Positions 48,264 to 60,921 of a stretch of DNA of 64,000 nucleotides are shown in pieces. The stretch is taken from NCBI GenBank assembly GCA_036320915.1, contig JAXBDG010000026.1, positions 1 to 64,000 of the forward strand. Direction: 5' to 3'. The notes under the pieces are model-generated. The model searched no databases, was not told the DNA's origin, and saw nothing but the letters and a program-made list of their open reading frames with translations. This DNA comes from Linnemannia elongata. Taxonomy: Eukaryota; Mortierellomycota; Mortierellomycetes; Mortierellales; Mortierellaceae. Positions within the stretch are counted from its first letter, which is position 1, and each line of letters opens with the position of its first letter. A program made the translations under genes and the position numbers.

Positions 48264-48899
48264 GGTGATGACGTTTTACTTTCCTGATCTGAAGCGGCGA
48301 GATGAGAGAATGAAGGATGCCGGGAGGGAGAGTCGATGTCGTGTGGTGGGGATGATGAGCGATGGGAATGGAGAAAAAAGTAGATCAAGGAAAAAAAATG
48401 ATCAACGGGGAAGAGAGATGCGGAAGGGCAAAGAAGTGGGCGTCGAGGAAAGAGGTACATAGGGAGGGAGAGCAAGTAGTCTCTCATGTCGCACAACGGA
48501 TAGAGATGCAAAATAAAACAAACAGAGCAAAGGAGCATGGGCAAATAGACTTTTCCTACTGTGGGACAACATAGAGTAGGGGGTGGGGCATCGACTGTGC
48601 GACGAGCTGGCTTGGTTAACCATATGAATGGTAAACGACATATTACACGAGTGCATGCGACACCAATGCTCCGGCCAGCACTCAGAGATGGATGCCTGTC
48701 TACACACCTTCCTTTGAGCAATGACTATGATACAATACAACGAATATATTAGCAACGTATAAGGTGTTTATGTGTGTGTGTGTGTTGGAAATTGAAGCCG
48801 CTGGCTGAATCTGGGTGGTTGGGTGAATGGCAACTCTATACATTCAACTGTGATATAGATGTCGTGTGGCGTGTCTGTCATTTGGTGGCCGCATTGCTC

Positions 48900-49345
48900 T
48901 CAATCCTTTTGCTTCTCTGAGCGCTCCGGTAAGACAGGCAAGAGGTCTGAAAATTTAGCAATCAGATAATTAGTTGAAAAATTCTTTGGTGTCTGGAGGT
49001 GCGCGCTGTGTGTCCGGCCACCTTCGCTTTTGTGGTAATCTTGGGGGGTGCTCCTCGAGTGCCCGTGTCTGTATTGCATAATGCCCTTCGGGTGCCCGTG
49101 CCGTCTCTTGGCGTCAACACTGCAGTCCCGTTAGCTGAGGGGAAGTTATCTGAGGGAAGGGGGAGAAGATAGGGGAGCGTCTGCTGCTGTTTTCATTTCG
49201 TTGGTCTCTCTTACCGTCTTGATTTTTTCGACGACGGGCCCGTGTGCTCTTGGCTGTTCTTGTGCACATACCAACGCCCGCTGTCTGTCTCCAGTTTTGA
49301 CAGCCTCTCTTGTGCCTTAACATTTTCGGGGGCGTCCTTAAGCAT
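48900..49345 (-). CDS. Candidate small basic protein gene, copy U6, intact
   Basis: 446 bp span with both exons open and the same product as in U3 and U5. Confidence 0.42.
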
Positions 49346-49964
49346 GAAAGGAGGCTAACGAGAGGATAAAGAGGCGGCCTGTGCGAAAAAAACACGTCAA
49401 TATTCATGTATCTTTAGCATGCAAACGAACCTTTCAGCTGGCAGGTCAAATTCGTTCGAACCGTACTAGAATGGTACCCGCGCGGAGGAAGTTGAAAAAT
49501 AAAGGAGAGGAGAACGGAAGGTCTTCATTCGCCCAACACAGTACTTGGCGTCCAATGCAGTACAGTTATAGTACAATGCAGTGGTAGAGAACAAAATACA
49601 GTTGACCAAAGAAAAGCAAGCAAGCTTTCTTGAAGCGCAAAGACGGAGAATACTCTCGAGCCAACCAACGGTTGATTAATTGATCAGTAGTTGTTGACAG
49701 CGCTGTCGATTTCCTTTACAGTAGCAACGGAGGTGACTTTTTGGTCATTGGCGATTGTTTCCCCGACCCTGGAGCACTTGGAATGGGAAGGAGAAAAGGT
49801 ACTATTCTAGGTCAATAGAGTAAAGATGCCAGAGCTGTAAGCTCGTCTTTTGTCGCTGTAAGAGATTCGAAATTGCCACGTTAAGCACAACTCTCAAGTG
49901 GTCGAAGTCAGGTATGGTCAGTAAGATTTTATTTTCACGTCCTCTGTAAGAATTCAAGAGTCGA

Positions 49965-52351
49965 TCACTTCGTGCCGGCATTTTGTTGCACTGGGATCTG
50001 CAATCCAGGTGATTTGCCACCAGCTGCTGACTCCAGATCGATCTTCAGCACATACTGCCTCACACGCTGTATATCAGCAGGGACGGTACGGTAAACCTTC
50101 CCCTCAGAGGTCAAGTAGTCCTGCTTCTCGAAATCGGCATACACATGACCTGGGACGACAAAAATAAGCCGAGGCTCGTCATGAGGAAGAATCCAGCGAG
50201 CTTGAATGAGGTTGTCGATAAGCTTTGAGAGCGGCAGTCCTTTGATGGGGTGGTTCTTGGATACCGTGATTGGAATAGTCTCTGGGGGCGAGCAGCAGAT
50301 CGACACAGGCATAGTTGCAAATCTTTGGTATGCATAGTGTGCCTGCCGTGACCGGGGTAATCGTGTTGAAATGCGTTACCTCTGGATTCCGCGGGATTTC
50401 CAAACGAGCAGACTGCCCAGTCTCGAGATCCTTGAGCTCAAAGATGTGGCCGCCCTCTCGGAAGGTACGGAGGACATATGCTTCGAACATAATACCGCTA
50501 GCGCTTCCGTTGGGATCCATGACGAGCTTCTTCAACATTCCTGACTCAGTAAAGCGGCAACCTTCTCAGCGACGTATGTTGAAGCCCATTCCAATCGAAA
50601 GGTGTCATGATCATCCATGGGCCAACGGTGAATCAGACGGCTGCTGAAGTCCAGCGTGTCTCTCCCTTGCGAGAAGTATTGCATCAACATCACCGGGTCT
50701 TTGACTCTGTCGAGGGCTTGTTCTAGACGCTCACATGCCATGACCTTGGCACGCTCAAGGTCATTAGGACGTAGGCTTAAGTTCTAGCGATGAATTAGAT
50801 CAAGGCGTAATAGAGCTGTGATTAAAATAGAAAACAGGCTGTCTGCGCATTGAATATCTCCAAAAGTAAAAGCTATTCTCAAAGAAAAGCGTTGTGGTTT
50901 GGGCCTATAAGATACCTGCATCGGCCTTTCTAGGACATATCTCGGCACGCCGCCTATCTTTGAGTAGAGTTCTTCCACCGCTTCCAAAGGAACCACCTCG
51001 AAGCCGACGACACTGATCCTGCACTTCTTCAACTCTTCCAGACTCCATGGGGCCATATAGTAACGCCATGCTACCCTTTTGTCGACGTCCTGATATTGGT
51101 GGGCTTCGGAAAATAGGGTCTTTGGCGAAGCTGAAATGACGGTCTTGGCTCGACCGAGTACTGGATCAGGAGTGCTGTCGACAAAATACCATGTGTCGGG
51201 TAGACTGAGAAAGGGTTTAAAAGCCTCGATATTGCCGGATCGAACAGTAGAGCGCCCTCCAAAGACGTAGCATTTCGCGCTCCGTTTGGTGTGGAAAACG
51301 ATTATCGGAGGGTTGTCGTCGTCGCTCTCGGCAAGAAGTCGGATGGCGAAGTACACTAGGAAGGCCGATTTGCCGATCCCAGATGTACCTGTAACAATGA
51401 CATGCTTTTTCAACTCGTTCCCAGTATACGGTGTATTGTTCTCAAACGTCCCGAGGATTGTGTCGTAAAGATCTTTGTACGCCTCTCTGACATAGATATC
51501 GTTTGTATCGACGACTGGAAGTAAGATGCCGCGAGGAGCCGATACTTGTCCATGTTTCATGTTGGCGTCGTGCAATGCGAGGGCAGTGCGAGACATGAGT
51601 AAAATGTCATCTCCAGCAATCCTGACCAAAAGCAAGCAATGAGACCCTCTCTTTTGTTAGACGAGAGAGGTAAACTTGGTCATCCACCACAGCCTTCTCC
51701 GTGAGACCAGCCTCTCAATGCATCCATCAGAGTGTGCGGCCGATGCGTTTTCTGTGGAAGAGGTCCTAGTAAGAGAAAGGTGGCACAAGAGAGTACCAAT
51801 CAAAATATTAGCAACTTGTACAATGTCCATGAATAATTGAATGAAAGCAAAGGGCTCCTTTAGACACAGCTGAAGACAAATATTCACCTGCATCTTCCTC
51901 ACGTCTCTTTTCGCAGCTATAGGAAAAAAAATAAAAAAAAATAGGTAAATAACGCAAATGGAGATCACAATAGCGTTATGCTGAGAGTTCATACGCAAGG
52001 CGTATTGAAAGCAAAGCGCGTTTGCATTACCTGGCAAGGGTCGCTGGACAATGACGTGAATCGTGTCTCTGGCAAATCAGCGTCAAAGACCATGGAGAGC
52101 TTGTTGGTCGCCCTCAGTTTTTTTTTCACAGGCACAGAGTCGAGCAGAACAGGAAGGTCGTTGTCGTCGTCGTCATGATGGAGACGCGCCAGAGGGTGAG
52201 CTTGTCAGCATCAACATCTGAAACGGGTCTTCTGGTCTTGATGAGCCTTGAGGTCGCCGATGGTCTTGGTTGACTCGATCTCAACAGGGAACGCGTTGGA
52301 GGTAGCCTCTCCATCAACGAGACAGAACAGAGTGAGGTGGTTGTCGTTCAT
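49965..52351 (-). pseudogene. CRN-like effector, copy U6, type B, heavily indel-broken
   Basis: Exon 4 has the U4 13-bp deletion (near 50538) plus two single-base losses near 50270-50278. Exon 3 is a clean B type with an A-like tract near 51220-51250, but its 5' part (about 51540-51770) and all of exon 1 carry many one-base losses. The exon 1 segment near 52180-52255 mixes bases of both header versions. The start codon context has also changed (GTTCATGGGTTG). Confidence 0.8.
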
Positions 52352-52748
52352 GGGTTGAATAAACTGAAAAATGAAAGAGAGAGATGGCAAGGGCTGTAAA
52401 GAAGGCAGAATGAAAAGAAAACAAGAGAAAAGAAAGATGTGGAAAGAAAGAAAAAAGAAGGCGAGGGATAAAAAAAAGGAAGTGGTGACGAAGGCGATGA
52501 AGGCGTGAGAATGGTGGCAAAGGAAAAGAATGGGAGGTGTGAGAATTGGCAAAGGCGCTGAAGAAAAGGTGGGAGCGTAGTGAAGAAAGGAATAGTAAAG
52601 GTAGAAGGCAAAAAATGAGGGCACGGGAGGGTAAGACTATGCATCATGAAATATAACGATGACATCATCATTATATGTCACATGACGTTAGAAAGGGGAG
52701 ATTTTTTGGGGGGTATTTCCATGCTATCCTTCCGTCATTCTTCTTCCT

Positions 52749-52938
52749 GGTCATCCGGAGGTATGCGCAGGTGCGCCTGGCGCAGATTACGGATTGTGTT
52801 TCCTCGGTTTTGCGCAGTACACTTTATCTATTCTGCTTTACTATAACGACGTAGAATACCGTGCTCGCATGAGCTACACTTAGACTTCCGTTTTCGGATT
52901 AAAACGTTGACGTTCCAAAAAAAAAAAAAAAAAAAAAA
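52749..52938 (+). mobile_element. 5'-truncated LINE tail, U6/U7 junction
   Basis: Same copy with 22 A; one base is missing from the upstream target duplication. Confidence 0.92.
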
Positions 52939-53550
52939 TGCTATCCTTCCGTCATTCTTCCTTCCTCTTCAGGTTCTCTTTTCATATTTTTTTCCTCTCT
53001 ACCCTTCTGCGTCCTTTCTGTACCATTTACCAGTTTCTTTTCTATCACCTTTGCTCGATCTTTCGACCGTTGGCGCCATCGATTTATTTTTCCTTTTATT
53101 TCTGCTGATTTCTGGTGATGATTTCTGTTGAAAGTCCGCTTGGTACGGTGCAGCAGTAGTAGTAGAGAACCCACCGCAATACAACGAAGAAATGCAAAGT
53201 AAAATTTTTCTGAAGCAGCGAAGAGCGCGGTAAGGTGAATACACGATCGAAGCCAACCACCGGTTGATCAATTGATCAGTGAGACGAGATAGCCCTTCCC
53301 ATGATTCTCCTCATTCTCCTCGTCGTTCCAGATTTTTTTATCAGGTGAACCCCTGTGACTTAAATTAAGCTGTATGGTTGCGTGTAAAAATGATTGTAGG
53401 GGAAGCCGTTTAAGTCAGGCCTCGAGAAGTGTGTATCTGTAGTTACTGATGAATTATTGACAATTGGTGTTTACTATGTTGTCCAGCGGATTAGGGTTTT
53501 TAAAAACAAAGCTGCCCTCTCTCCCACACACACACTCTCTCGCGCTGTCT

Positions 53551-55614
53551 CTACACAAACTTGGGTTGTTTTTCGATGGTTCAGTCCTCCAGGAGCCTTG
53601 ATAGACAAAACTAGGCTGAGGAGCAGTCTTAATAGTACCCTTGTCCTCAGCTGCTGGCAAAAAGGCAGCCTGGGGACGATGGTGAACTGGCGACGCTCAA
53701 ACTTCCGCACGACCCATGCAGGCATATTCTTCACAATATAACCGGGTGGCCTTGGACGAGACAGACTATTATGTACAATAGGGAGGGACCGGGATAACAT
53801 CAATAACAGAATCAATCGCTGGTCGTTGGGCCTAAATATTGCAAAATGTGAAAAAAGCGAGAAGGCCATCTCTTACCTGACCCGCCATGGTCCTAAAGGC
53901 CTTGCTATTTTCGAATGCCTTCTCAACCCAATCGATGCGCTCCTCTTGGTAGGCCTTGAAGCATCTTCAATCTCCTCCGCGATAGGATGGAAGGGGAGTC
54001 CGTTGATGCGGTTCGCCCTGCTATGGCATCATGCATGGCGTTGGCAGCACCCACACCTCCAGCAGGATTGAACTAAGACACAGTGCAAAAAGAGAGTATG
54101 ATAAAGTACGCACAATAGTTTACAGTACTGTAGCAATAGCTTACTCATTTCACAACATCATTCGTTGGCTCTACCTTATGGCATGCTAAAATGCAAAATC
54201 ATAGAAAAAGTGTATAATCGGAGAACCGGCGGAAAAGGTTAGCACGAGAAGAAACATGCATATTTGGTGGATACTTGCAAGTATGTGCAAATTCAAACAG
54301 AAAATGAACATACCATCACCGATGAGAACGTACGACAGTCGTACCAGGTTCTTGAAGACTTTCTCCTCCAGCATGACCTTGGAGATCAACTCCTTAGGAG
54401 AGCGGTCGATCAAGTCTTGAAGAGTGAGGATCTTGTCGCCTCCACTGATAATAGGAAAATCCTTAACTTGCTCGCACATCGCCGCAGCAGCCTCAGGTCC
54501 CCACTCTGAGTTACGAAAAGCGTCATTGTCTTTACTGGTTTCCTCATCAAGGAAGAGAATAGCACCCCAACACACAGTATTCTGGACTGTTGTTGCTGTG
54601 GACACTAGCATGAACAATAAAAAACATAGATGTAGGGGTTAGGGTGGAGAGGCGAAAAAAGTAGGAGCGGTTGGACCTATCCAAAAAAATCAGTACCTAC
54701 CGTGTACATCTTGTCAGTTGCGATAAAGTTGCGGAACTGAGAATTCTTGATTGCCAGATCAGGGAACTCTTCGGGAGAAAGAGGTCGAGTTTGGCCAACA
54801 AGGCGGACTGTGCGAAGGGAAGTGGGAGTCATCAGATGCTGGGAGCTGTTCGTCTTCTTCAGCTTTTCGTACAGTCCTTGGCGAACAGCACTGTAGGGCC
54901 ATCAGCTCCGACGAGGATGTCGCCTTCAGCTTCGCTTTTATCGCTGAAGCGAATAAGGACGCCGTTGCCGCCTTGGTCCATGGAGAGAACCTTCTTTCCC
55001 AAGTGAACGCGCTCTTTTGGAATCTGGCGGAGAAGCAAATCATAAATCTGAGGTCGAGAAACAATGTATCCGTTGGCACCATACCTATTAGGGTAGACGA
55101 GAGATGTATGTTAGTTTCTAATTGGCAAGGCGTTTCTTGTTCAAGAAGAGCGAATCAAAAAGGCACCGTATCTTACAGTTTCGTCGTGCCCCTCGAAATC
55201 CACTGAGAATTCGAGCTCTCTATTCTCGTTACACATCTTGATCGCAGAGACGTATTTGCCCAGGGCGAGAAACTCTTCATAAATCCCGCACTGCTTAAAG
55301 AGGTTGGCGGTGGTGCAGTTGAAGTACATCGCCGACCCTATAGCACAAAAAGAGTGTGGGTTAGATGATGGACGTTCTTCTGAGACAAATAGAGTTATCA
55401 GTGATCAATCAATAGAGTAATCCATGAACAGGGTGTTACCAAGGGGCTTGATTTCAGCGGCACGCTCATAGATCTCGAAGGGGATATCGGCCTTGTGAAG
55501 AAGCATGCCAAGGGTCAGACCTGCCAGACCTGCGCCAACGATGAGGACCTTGGGCCGTTTGGCATACATAATAGAACGGTCATGCTTAAAGGTGACGGCG
55601 GGGTTGATCTCCAT
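53551..55614 (-). pseudogene. FAD-dependent monooxygenase, copy U7, many indels
   Basis: Exon 1 is normal, and exon 2 has the U5/U6 insertion. From about 55.1 kb downward many single-base changes break the frame: for example losses in exon 3 near 54813 and 54846, a loss and a gain in exon 4 near 54329 and 54350, losses in exon 6 near 53960 and 54018, and several in exon 7. The density of one-base losses, with hardly any substitutions, resembles unpolished long-read consensus. Confidence 0.75.
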
Positions 55615-56248
55615 GGTGATGACGTTTTACTTTCCTGATCTGAAGCGGCGAGATGAGAGAATGAAGGATGCCGGGAGGGAGAGTCGATGTCGTGTGGTGG
55701 GGATGATGAGCGATGGGAATGGAGAAAAAAGTAGATCAAGGAAAAAAAATGATCAACGGGGAAGAGAGATGCGGAAGGGCAAAGAAGTGGGCGTCGAGGA
55801 AAGAGGTACATAGGGAGGGAGAGCAAGTAGTCTCTCATGTCGCACAACGGATAGAGATGCAAAATAAAACAAACAGAGCAAAGGAGCATGGGCAAATAGA
55901 CTTTTCCTACTGTGGGACAACATAGAGTAGGGGGTGGGGCATCGACTGTGCGACGAGCTGGCTTGGTTAACCATATGAATGGTAAACGACATATTACACG
56001 AGTGCATGCGACACCAATGCTCCGGCCAGCACTCAGAGATGGATGCCTGTCTACACACCTTCCTTTGAGCAATGACTATGATACAATACAACGAATATAT
56101 TAGCAACGTATAAGGTGTTTATGTGTGTGTGTGTTGGAAATTGAAGCCGCTGGCTGAATCTGGGTGGTTGGGTGAATGGCAACTCTATACATTCAACTGT
56201 GATATAGATGTCGTGTGGCGTGTCTGTCATTTGGTGGCCGCATTGCTC

Positions 56249-56694
56249 TCAATCCTTTTGCTTCTCTGAGCGCTCCGGTAAGACAGGCAAGAGGTCTGAA
56301 AATTTAGCAATCAGATAATTAGTTGAAAAATTCTTTGGTGTCTGGAGGTGCGCGCTGTGTGTCCGGCCACCTTCGCTTTTGTGGTAATCTTGGGGGGTGC
56401 TCCTCGAGTGCCCGTGTCTGTATTGCATAATGCCCTTCGGGTGCCCGTGCCGTCTCTTGGCGTCAACACTGCAGTCCCGTTAGCTGAGGGGAAGTTATCT
56501 GAGGGAAGGGGGAGAAGATAGGGGAGCGTCTGCTGCTGTTTTCATTTCGTTGGTCTCTCTTACCGTCTTGATTTTTTCGACGACGGGCCCGTGTGCTCTT
56601 GGCTGTTCTTGTGCACATACCAACGCCCGCTGTCTGTCTCCAGTTTTGACAGCCTCTCTTGTGCCTTAACATTTTCGGGGGCGTCCTTAAGCAT
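56249..56694 (-). CDS. Candidate small basic protein gene, copy U7, intact
   Basis: Intact two-exon copy lying in the clean part of U7, although neighbouring genes in this unit are full of one-base indels. Confidence 0.42.
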
Positions 56695-57258
56695 GAAAGG
56701 AGGCTAACGAGAGGATAAAGAGGCGGCCTGTGCGAAAAAAACACGTCAATATTCATGTATCTTTAGCATGCAAACGAACCTTTCAGCTGGCAGGTAAATT
56801 CGTTCGAACCGTACTAGAATGGTACCCGCGCGGAGGAAGTTGAAAAATAAAGGAGAGGAGAACGGAAGGTCTTCATTCGCCCAACACAGTACTTGGCGTC
56901 CATGCATCAGTACAGTTATAGTACAATGCAGTGGTAGAGAACAAAATACAGTTGACCAAAGAAAAGCAAGCAAGCTTTCTTGAAGCGCAAAGACGGAGAA
57001 TACTCTCGAGCCAACCAACGGTTGATTAATTGATCAGTAGTTGTTGACAGCGCTGTCGATTTCCTTTACAGTAGCAACGGAGGTGACTTTTTGGTCATTG
57101 GCGATTGTTTCCCCGAACCCTGGAGCACTTGGAATGGGAAGGAGAAAAGGTACTATTCTAGGTCAATAGAGTAAAGATGCCAGAGCTGTAAGCTCGTCTT
57201 TTGTCGCTGTAAGAGATTCGAAATTGCCACGTTAAGCACAACTCTCAAGTGGTCGAAG

Positions 57259-59720
57259 TCAGGTATGGGTCAGTAAGATTTTATTTTCACGTCCTCTGTA
57301 AGAATTCAAGAGTCGATCCTTCGTGCCGGCATTTTGTTGCACTGGGATCTGCAATCCAGGTGATTTGCCACCAGCTGCTGACTCCAGATCGATCTTCAGC
57401 ACATACTGCCTCACACGCTGTATATCAGCAGGGACGGTACGGTAAACCTTCCCCTCAGAGGTCAAGTAGTCCTGCTTCTCGAAATCGGCATACACATGAC
57501 TGGGACGACAAAAATAAGCCGAAGTTCGCCAGAGGAGATATCCACCGTGCTTGAAGGAGACTGCTGATAAGCTTTGAGAGCGGTGGCCTTTGATGGGGTG
57601 ACTCTTGGATACCGTGATTTGGAATAGGTCTCTGGGAGCGAGCAGCAGATCGACACAGGATAGTTGCAAATCTTTGGTATGCATAGTGTACCTGCCGGAC
57701 CGGAGTAATCTTGTCAAAATGCGTAACCTCTGGATTCCACGGGATTCCAAAGAGCGAGGTCCCCAGTCAGGAGATCCTGATTTCAAAGTATGGCCACCTT
57801 CTCGGAAGGCACGGAGGACATATGCTTCGAACATAATACCGCTAGCGCTTCCGTTAGGTTCCATGACGAGCTCTTCACTATTTGAGCGTCCTGACTCAGT
57901 AAAGCGGCAACCTTCTCAGCGACGTATGTTGAGCCCATTCCAATCGAAAGTTGCATGATCATTCGTGGGCCAACGGTGAATCAGACGGCTACTGAAGTCG
58001 AGCGATTCTTTCCTTGCGAGAAGTATTGCATCAAGTCACCGGATCTTGACTGTCTTGAGGGCTTGTTCTAGACGCTCACATGCCATGACCTTGGCGCTCA
58101 AGGTCATTAGGACGTAGGCTTAATCTAGCGATGAATTAGATCAAGGCGTAATAGAGCTTGATTATAAAAACAGAACAGCTGCGCATTGAATATCTCCAAA
58201 AGTAAAAGCTATTCTCAAAGAAAAGCGTTGTGGTTTTGGCCTATAAGATACCTGCATCGGCCTTTCTAGGACATATCTCGGCACGCCGCCTATCTTTGAG
58301 TAGAGTTCTTCCACCGCTTCCAAAGGAACCACCTCGAAGCCGACGACACTGATCCTGCACTTCTTCAACTCTTCCAGACTCCATGGGGCCATATAGTAAC
58401 GCCATGCTACCCTTTTGTCGACGTCCTGATATTGGGGGCTTCGGAAAATAGGGTCTTTGGCGAAGCTGAAATGACGGTCTTGGCTCGACCGAGTACTGGA
58501 TCAGGAGTGCTGTCGACAAAATACCATGTGTCGGGTAGACTGAGAAAGGGTTTAAAAGTCTCGATATCCGGATCTGACCGTAGAGCGCCCTCCAAAGACG
58601 TAGCATTTCGCGCTCCGTTTGGTGTGGAAAACGATTATCGGAGGGTTGTCGTCGTCGCTCTCGGCAAGAAGTCGGATGGCGAAGTACACTAGGAAGGCCG
58701 ATTTGCCGATCCCAGATGTACCTGTAACAATGACATGCTTTTTCAACTCGTTCCCAGTATACGGTGTATTGTTCTCAAACGTCCCGAGGATTGTGTCGTA
58801 AAGATCTTTGTACGCCTCTCTGACATAGATATCGTTTGTATCGACGACTGGAAGTAAGATGCCGCGAGGAGCCGATATCTTGTCCATGTCTTTGATGTTG
58901 GCGCCGTGCAACTCGAGGGCAGTGCGAGACAATGAGCTAAAAATGTCATCTCCAGCAATATCCTGACCAATGGAAGCAAGCAATGAGACCCTCTCTTTCC
59001 TGCTTAGACGAGAGAGGTAAACTTGGTCATCCACCACAGCCTTCTCAGTGAGACCAGCCTCTTCAATTGCATCCTTCAGAGTGTGCGGACGATGGCGCTT
59101 CCTGCTGGAAGAGGGTCCTGGTAAGAGAAAGGTGGCACAAGAGATGTACCAATCAAGAATATTAGCAACTTGTACAATGTCCGTGGATAATTGAATGAAA
59201 GCAAAGGGCTCCTTTAGACACAGCTGAAGACAAATATTCACCTGCATCTTCCTCACGGTCTCTTTTCGCAACTATAGGAAATAAAAAAAATAAAAAAAAA
59301 GTAGGTAAATAACGCAAATGGAGATCACAATAGAGTTATGCTGAGATGTTCATACGCAAGGCGTATTTGAAAGCAAAGCGCGTTTGCATTACCTGGCAAG
59401 GGTCGCTGGACAATGACGTGAATCGTGTCTTCTGGCAAATCAGCATCAAAGACCATGGAGAGCTTGTTGGTCGCCCTCAGTTTTTTTTTCACAGGCACAG
59501 AGTCGAGCAGAACAGGAAGGTCGTTGTCGTCGTCGTCATGATGGAGACGCGCCAGAGTGAGTTCATCAGCTGCGACATCGTCAAAACGAGGAGCCTTCTC
59601 AGCCTTGATGAGCTTCTTGAGGTCGCCGATGGTCTTGGTTGACTCGATCTCAACAGGGAACGCGTTGGAGGTAGCCTCTCCATCAACGAGACAGAACAGA
59701 GTGAGGTGGTTGTCGTTCAT
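57259..59720 (-). pseudogene. CRN-like effector, copy U7, B-to-A chimera
   Basis: Exon 1 is open and carries the alternative header KAEKAPRFDDVAADELTL, but reads LTLARLHH where other copies have LTLWRVSIH: three bases are missing, which removes the conserved Trp. Exon 2 and the first two thirds of exon 3 are B type; the frame then breaks near 58567. Exon 4 starts B-like (…CATGACCTTGG…CGTAGG) and becomes A-like from about 58050, with numerous one-base losses down to 57.4 kb. The end resembles the longer A-type C-terminus. Confidence 0.8.
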
Positions 59721-60127
59721 GGCGTAGAATAAACTGAAAAATGACAGAGAGAGATGGCAAGGGCTGTAAAGAAGGCAGAATGAAAAGAAAACAAGAGAAA
59801 AGAAAGATGTGGAAAGAAAGAAAAAAGAAGGCGAGGGATAAAAAAAAAGGAAGTGGTGACGAAGGCGATGAAGGCGTGAGAATGGTGGCAAAGGAAAAGA
59901 ATGGGAGGTGTGAGAAAGTTGGCAAAGGCGCTGAAGAAAAGGCGGGAGCGTAGTAAAGAAAGGAATAGTAAAGGTAGAGAAGGCAAAAATATGAGGGCAC
60001 GGGAGTGGTAAGGACTATGCATCATGAAATATAACGATGACATCATCATTATATGTCACATGACGTTAGAAAGGGGAGATTTTTTGGGGGGTATTTCCAT
60101 GCTATCCTTCCGTCATTCTTCCTTCCT

Positions 60128-60316
60128 GGTCATCCGGAGGTATGCGCAGGTGCGCGGCGCAGATTACGGATTGTGTTTCCTCGGTTTTGCGCAGTACACT
60201 TTATCTATTCTGCTTTACTATAACGACGTAGAATACCGTGCTCGCATGAGCTACACTTAGACTTCCGTTTTCGGATTAAAACGTTGACGTTCCAAAAAAA
60301 AAAAAAAAAAAAAAAA
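60128..60316 (+). mobile_element. 5'-truncated LINE tail, U7/U8 junction
   Basis: Same copy with 23 A; two bases are missing in GTGCGCCTGGCGC (here GTGCGCGGCGC). Confidence 0.92.
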
Positions 60317-60921
60317 TGCTATCCTTCCGTCATTCTTCCTTCCTCTTCAGGTTTCTTTTTTCATACTTTTTTTCCTCTCTACCCCTTCTGCGTCCTTTCT
60401 GTACCATTTACCAGTTTCTTTCTATCACCTTTGCCTCGATCTTTCGACCGTTGGCGCCATCGATTTATTTTTCCTTTTATTTCTGCTGATTTCTGGTGAT
60501 GATTTTGTTGAAAGTCCGCTTGGTACGGTGCAGCAGTAGTAGTAGAGAACCCACCGCAATACAACGAAGAAATGCAAGTAAAATTTTCTGAAGCAGCGAA
60601 GCGCGGTAAGGTGGAATACACGATCGAGCCAACCACCGGTGATCAATTGATCAGTGAGACGAGATAGCCCTTCCCATGATTTCCTCATCTCCTCGTCGTT
60701 CCAGATTTTTTATCAGGTGAACCCCTGTGACTTAAATTAAGCTGTATGGTTGCGTGTAAAAATGATGTAGGGGAAGCCGTTAAGTCAGGCCGCGAGAAGT
60801 GTGTATCTGTAGTTACTGGATGAATTATTGACAATTGGTGGTTTACTATGTTGTCCAGCGGATTAGGGTTTTTAAAAACAAAGCTTGCCCTCTCTCCCAC
60901 ACACACACTCTCTCGCTGTCT

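Larger units (their letters stand above)
45574..52938. repeat. Tandem unit U6
   Basis: Sixth copy, complete, ending in a LINE tail at 52749-52938. The CRN gene is type B with an A-like tract near 51220-51250. From about 51.5 kb rightward, single-base losses relative to the other units become very frequent. Confidence 0.95.
52939..60316. repeat. Tandem unit U7
   Basis: Seventh copy, complete, ending in a LINE tail at 60128-60316. The left part (to about 55.2 kb) and the segment 57.3-58.2 kb are rich in one-base indels, while 55.2-56.7 kb is as clean as U1. The CRN gene is a chimera: B-type ATPase exon followed by a mostly A-type last exon. Confidence 0.93.
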
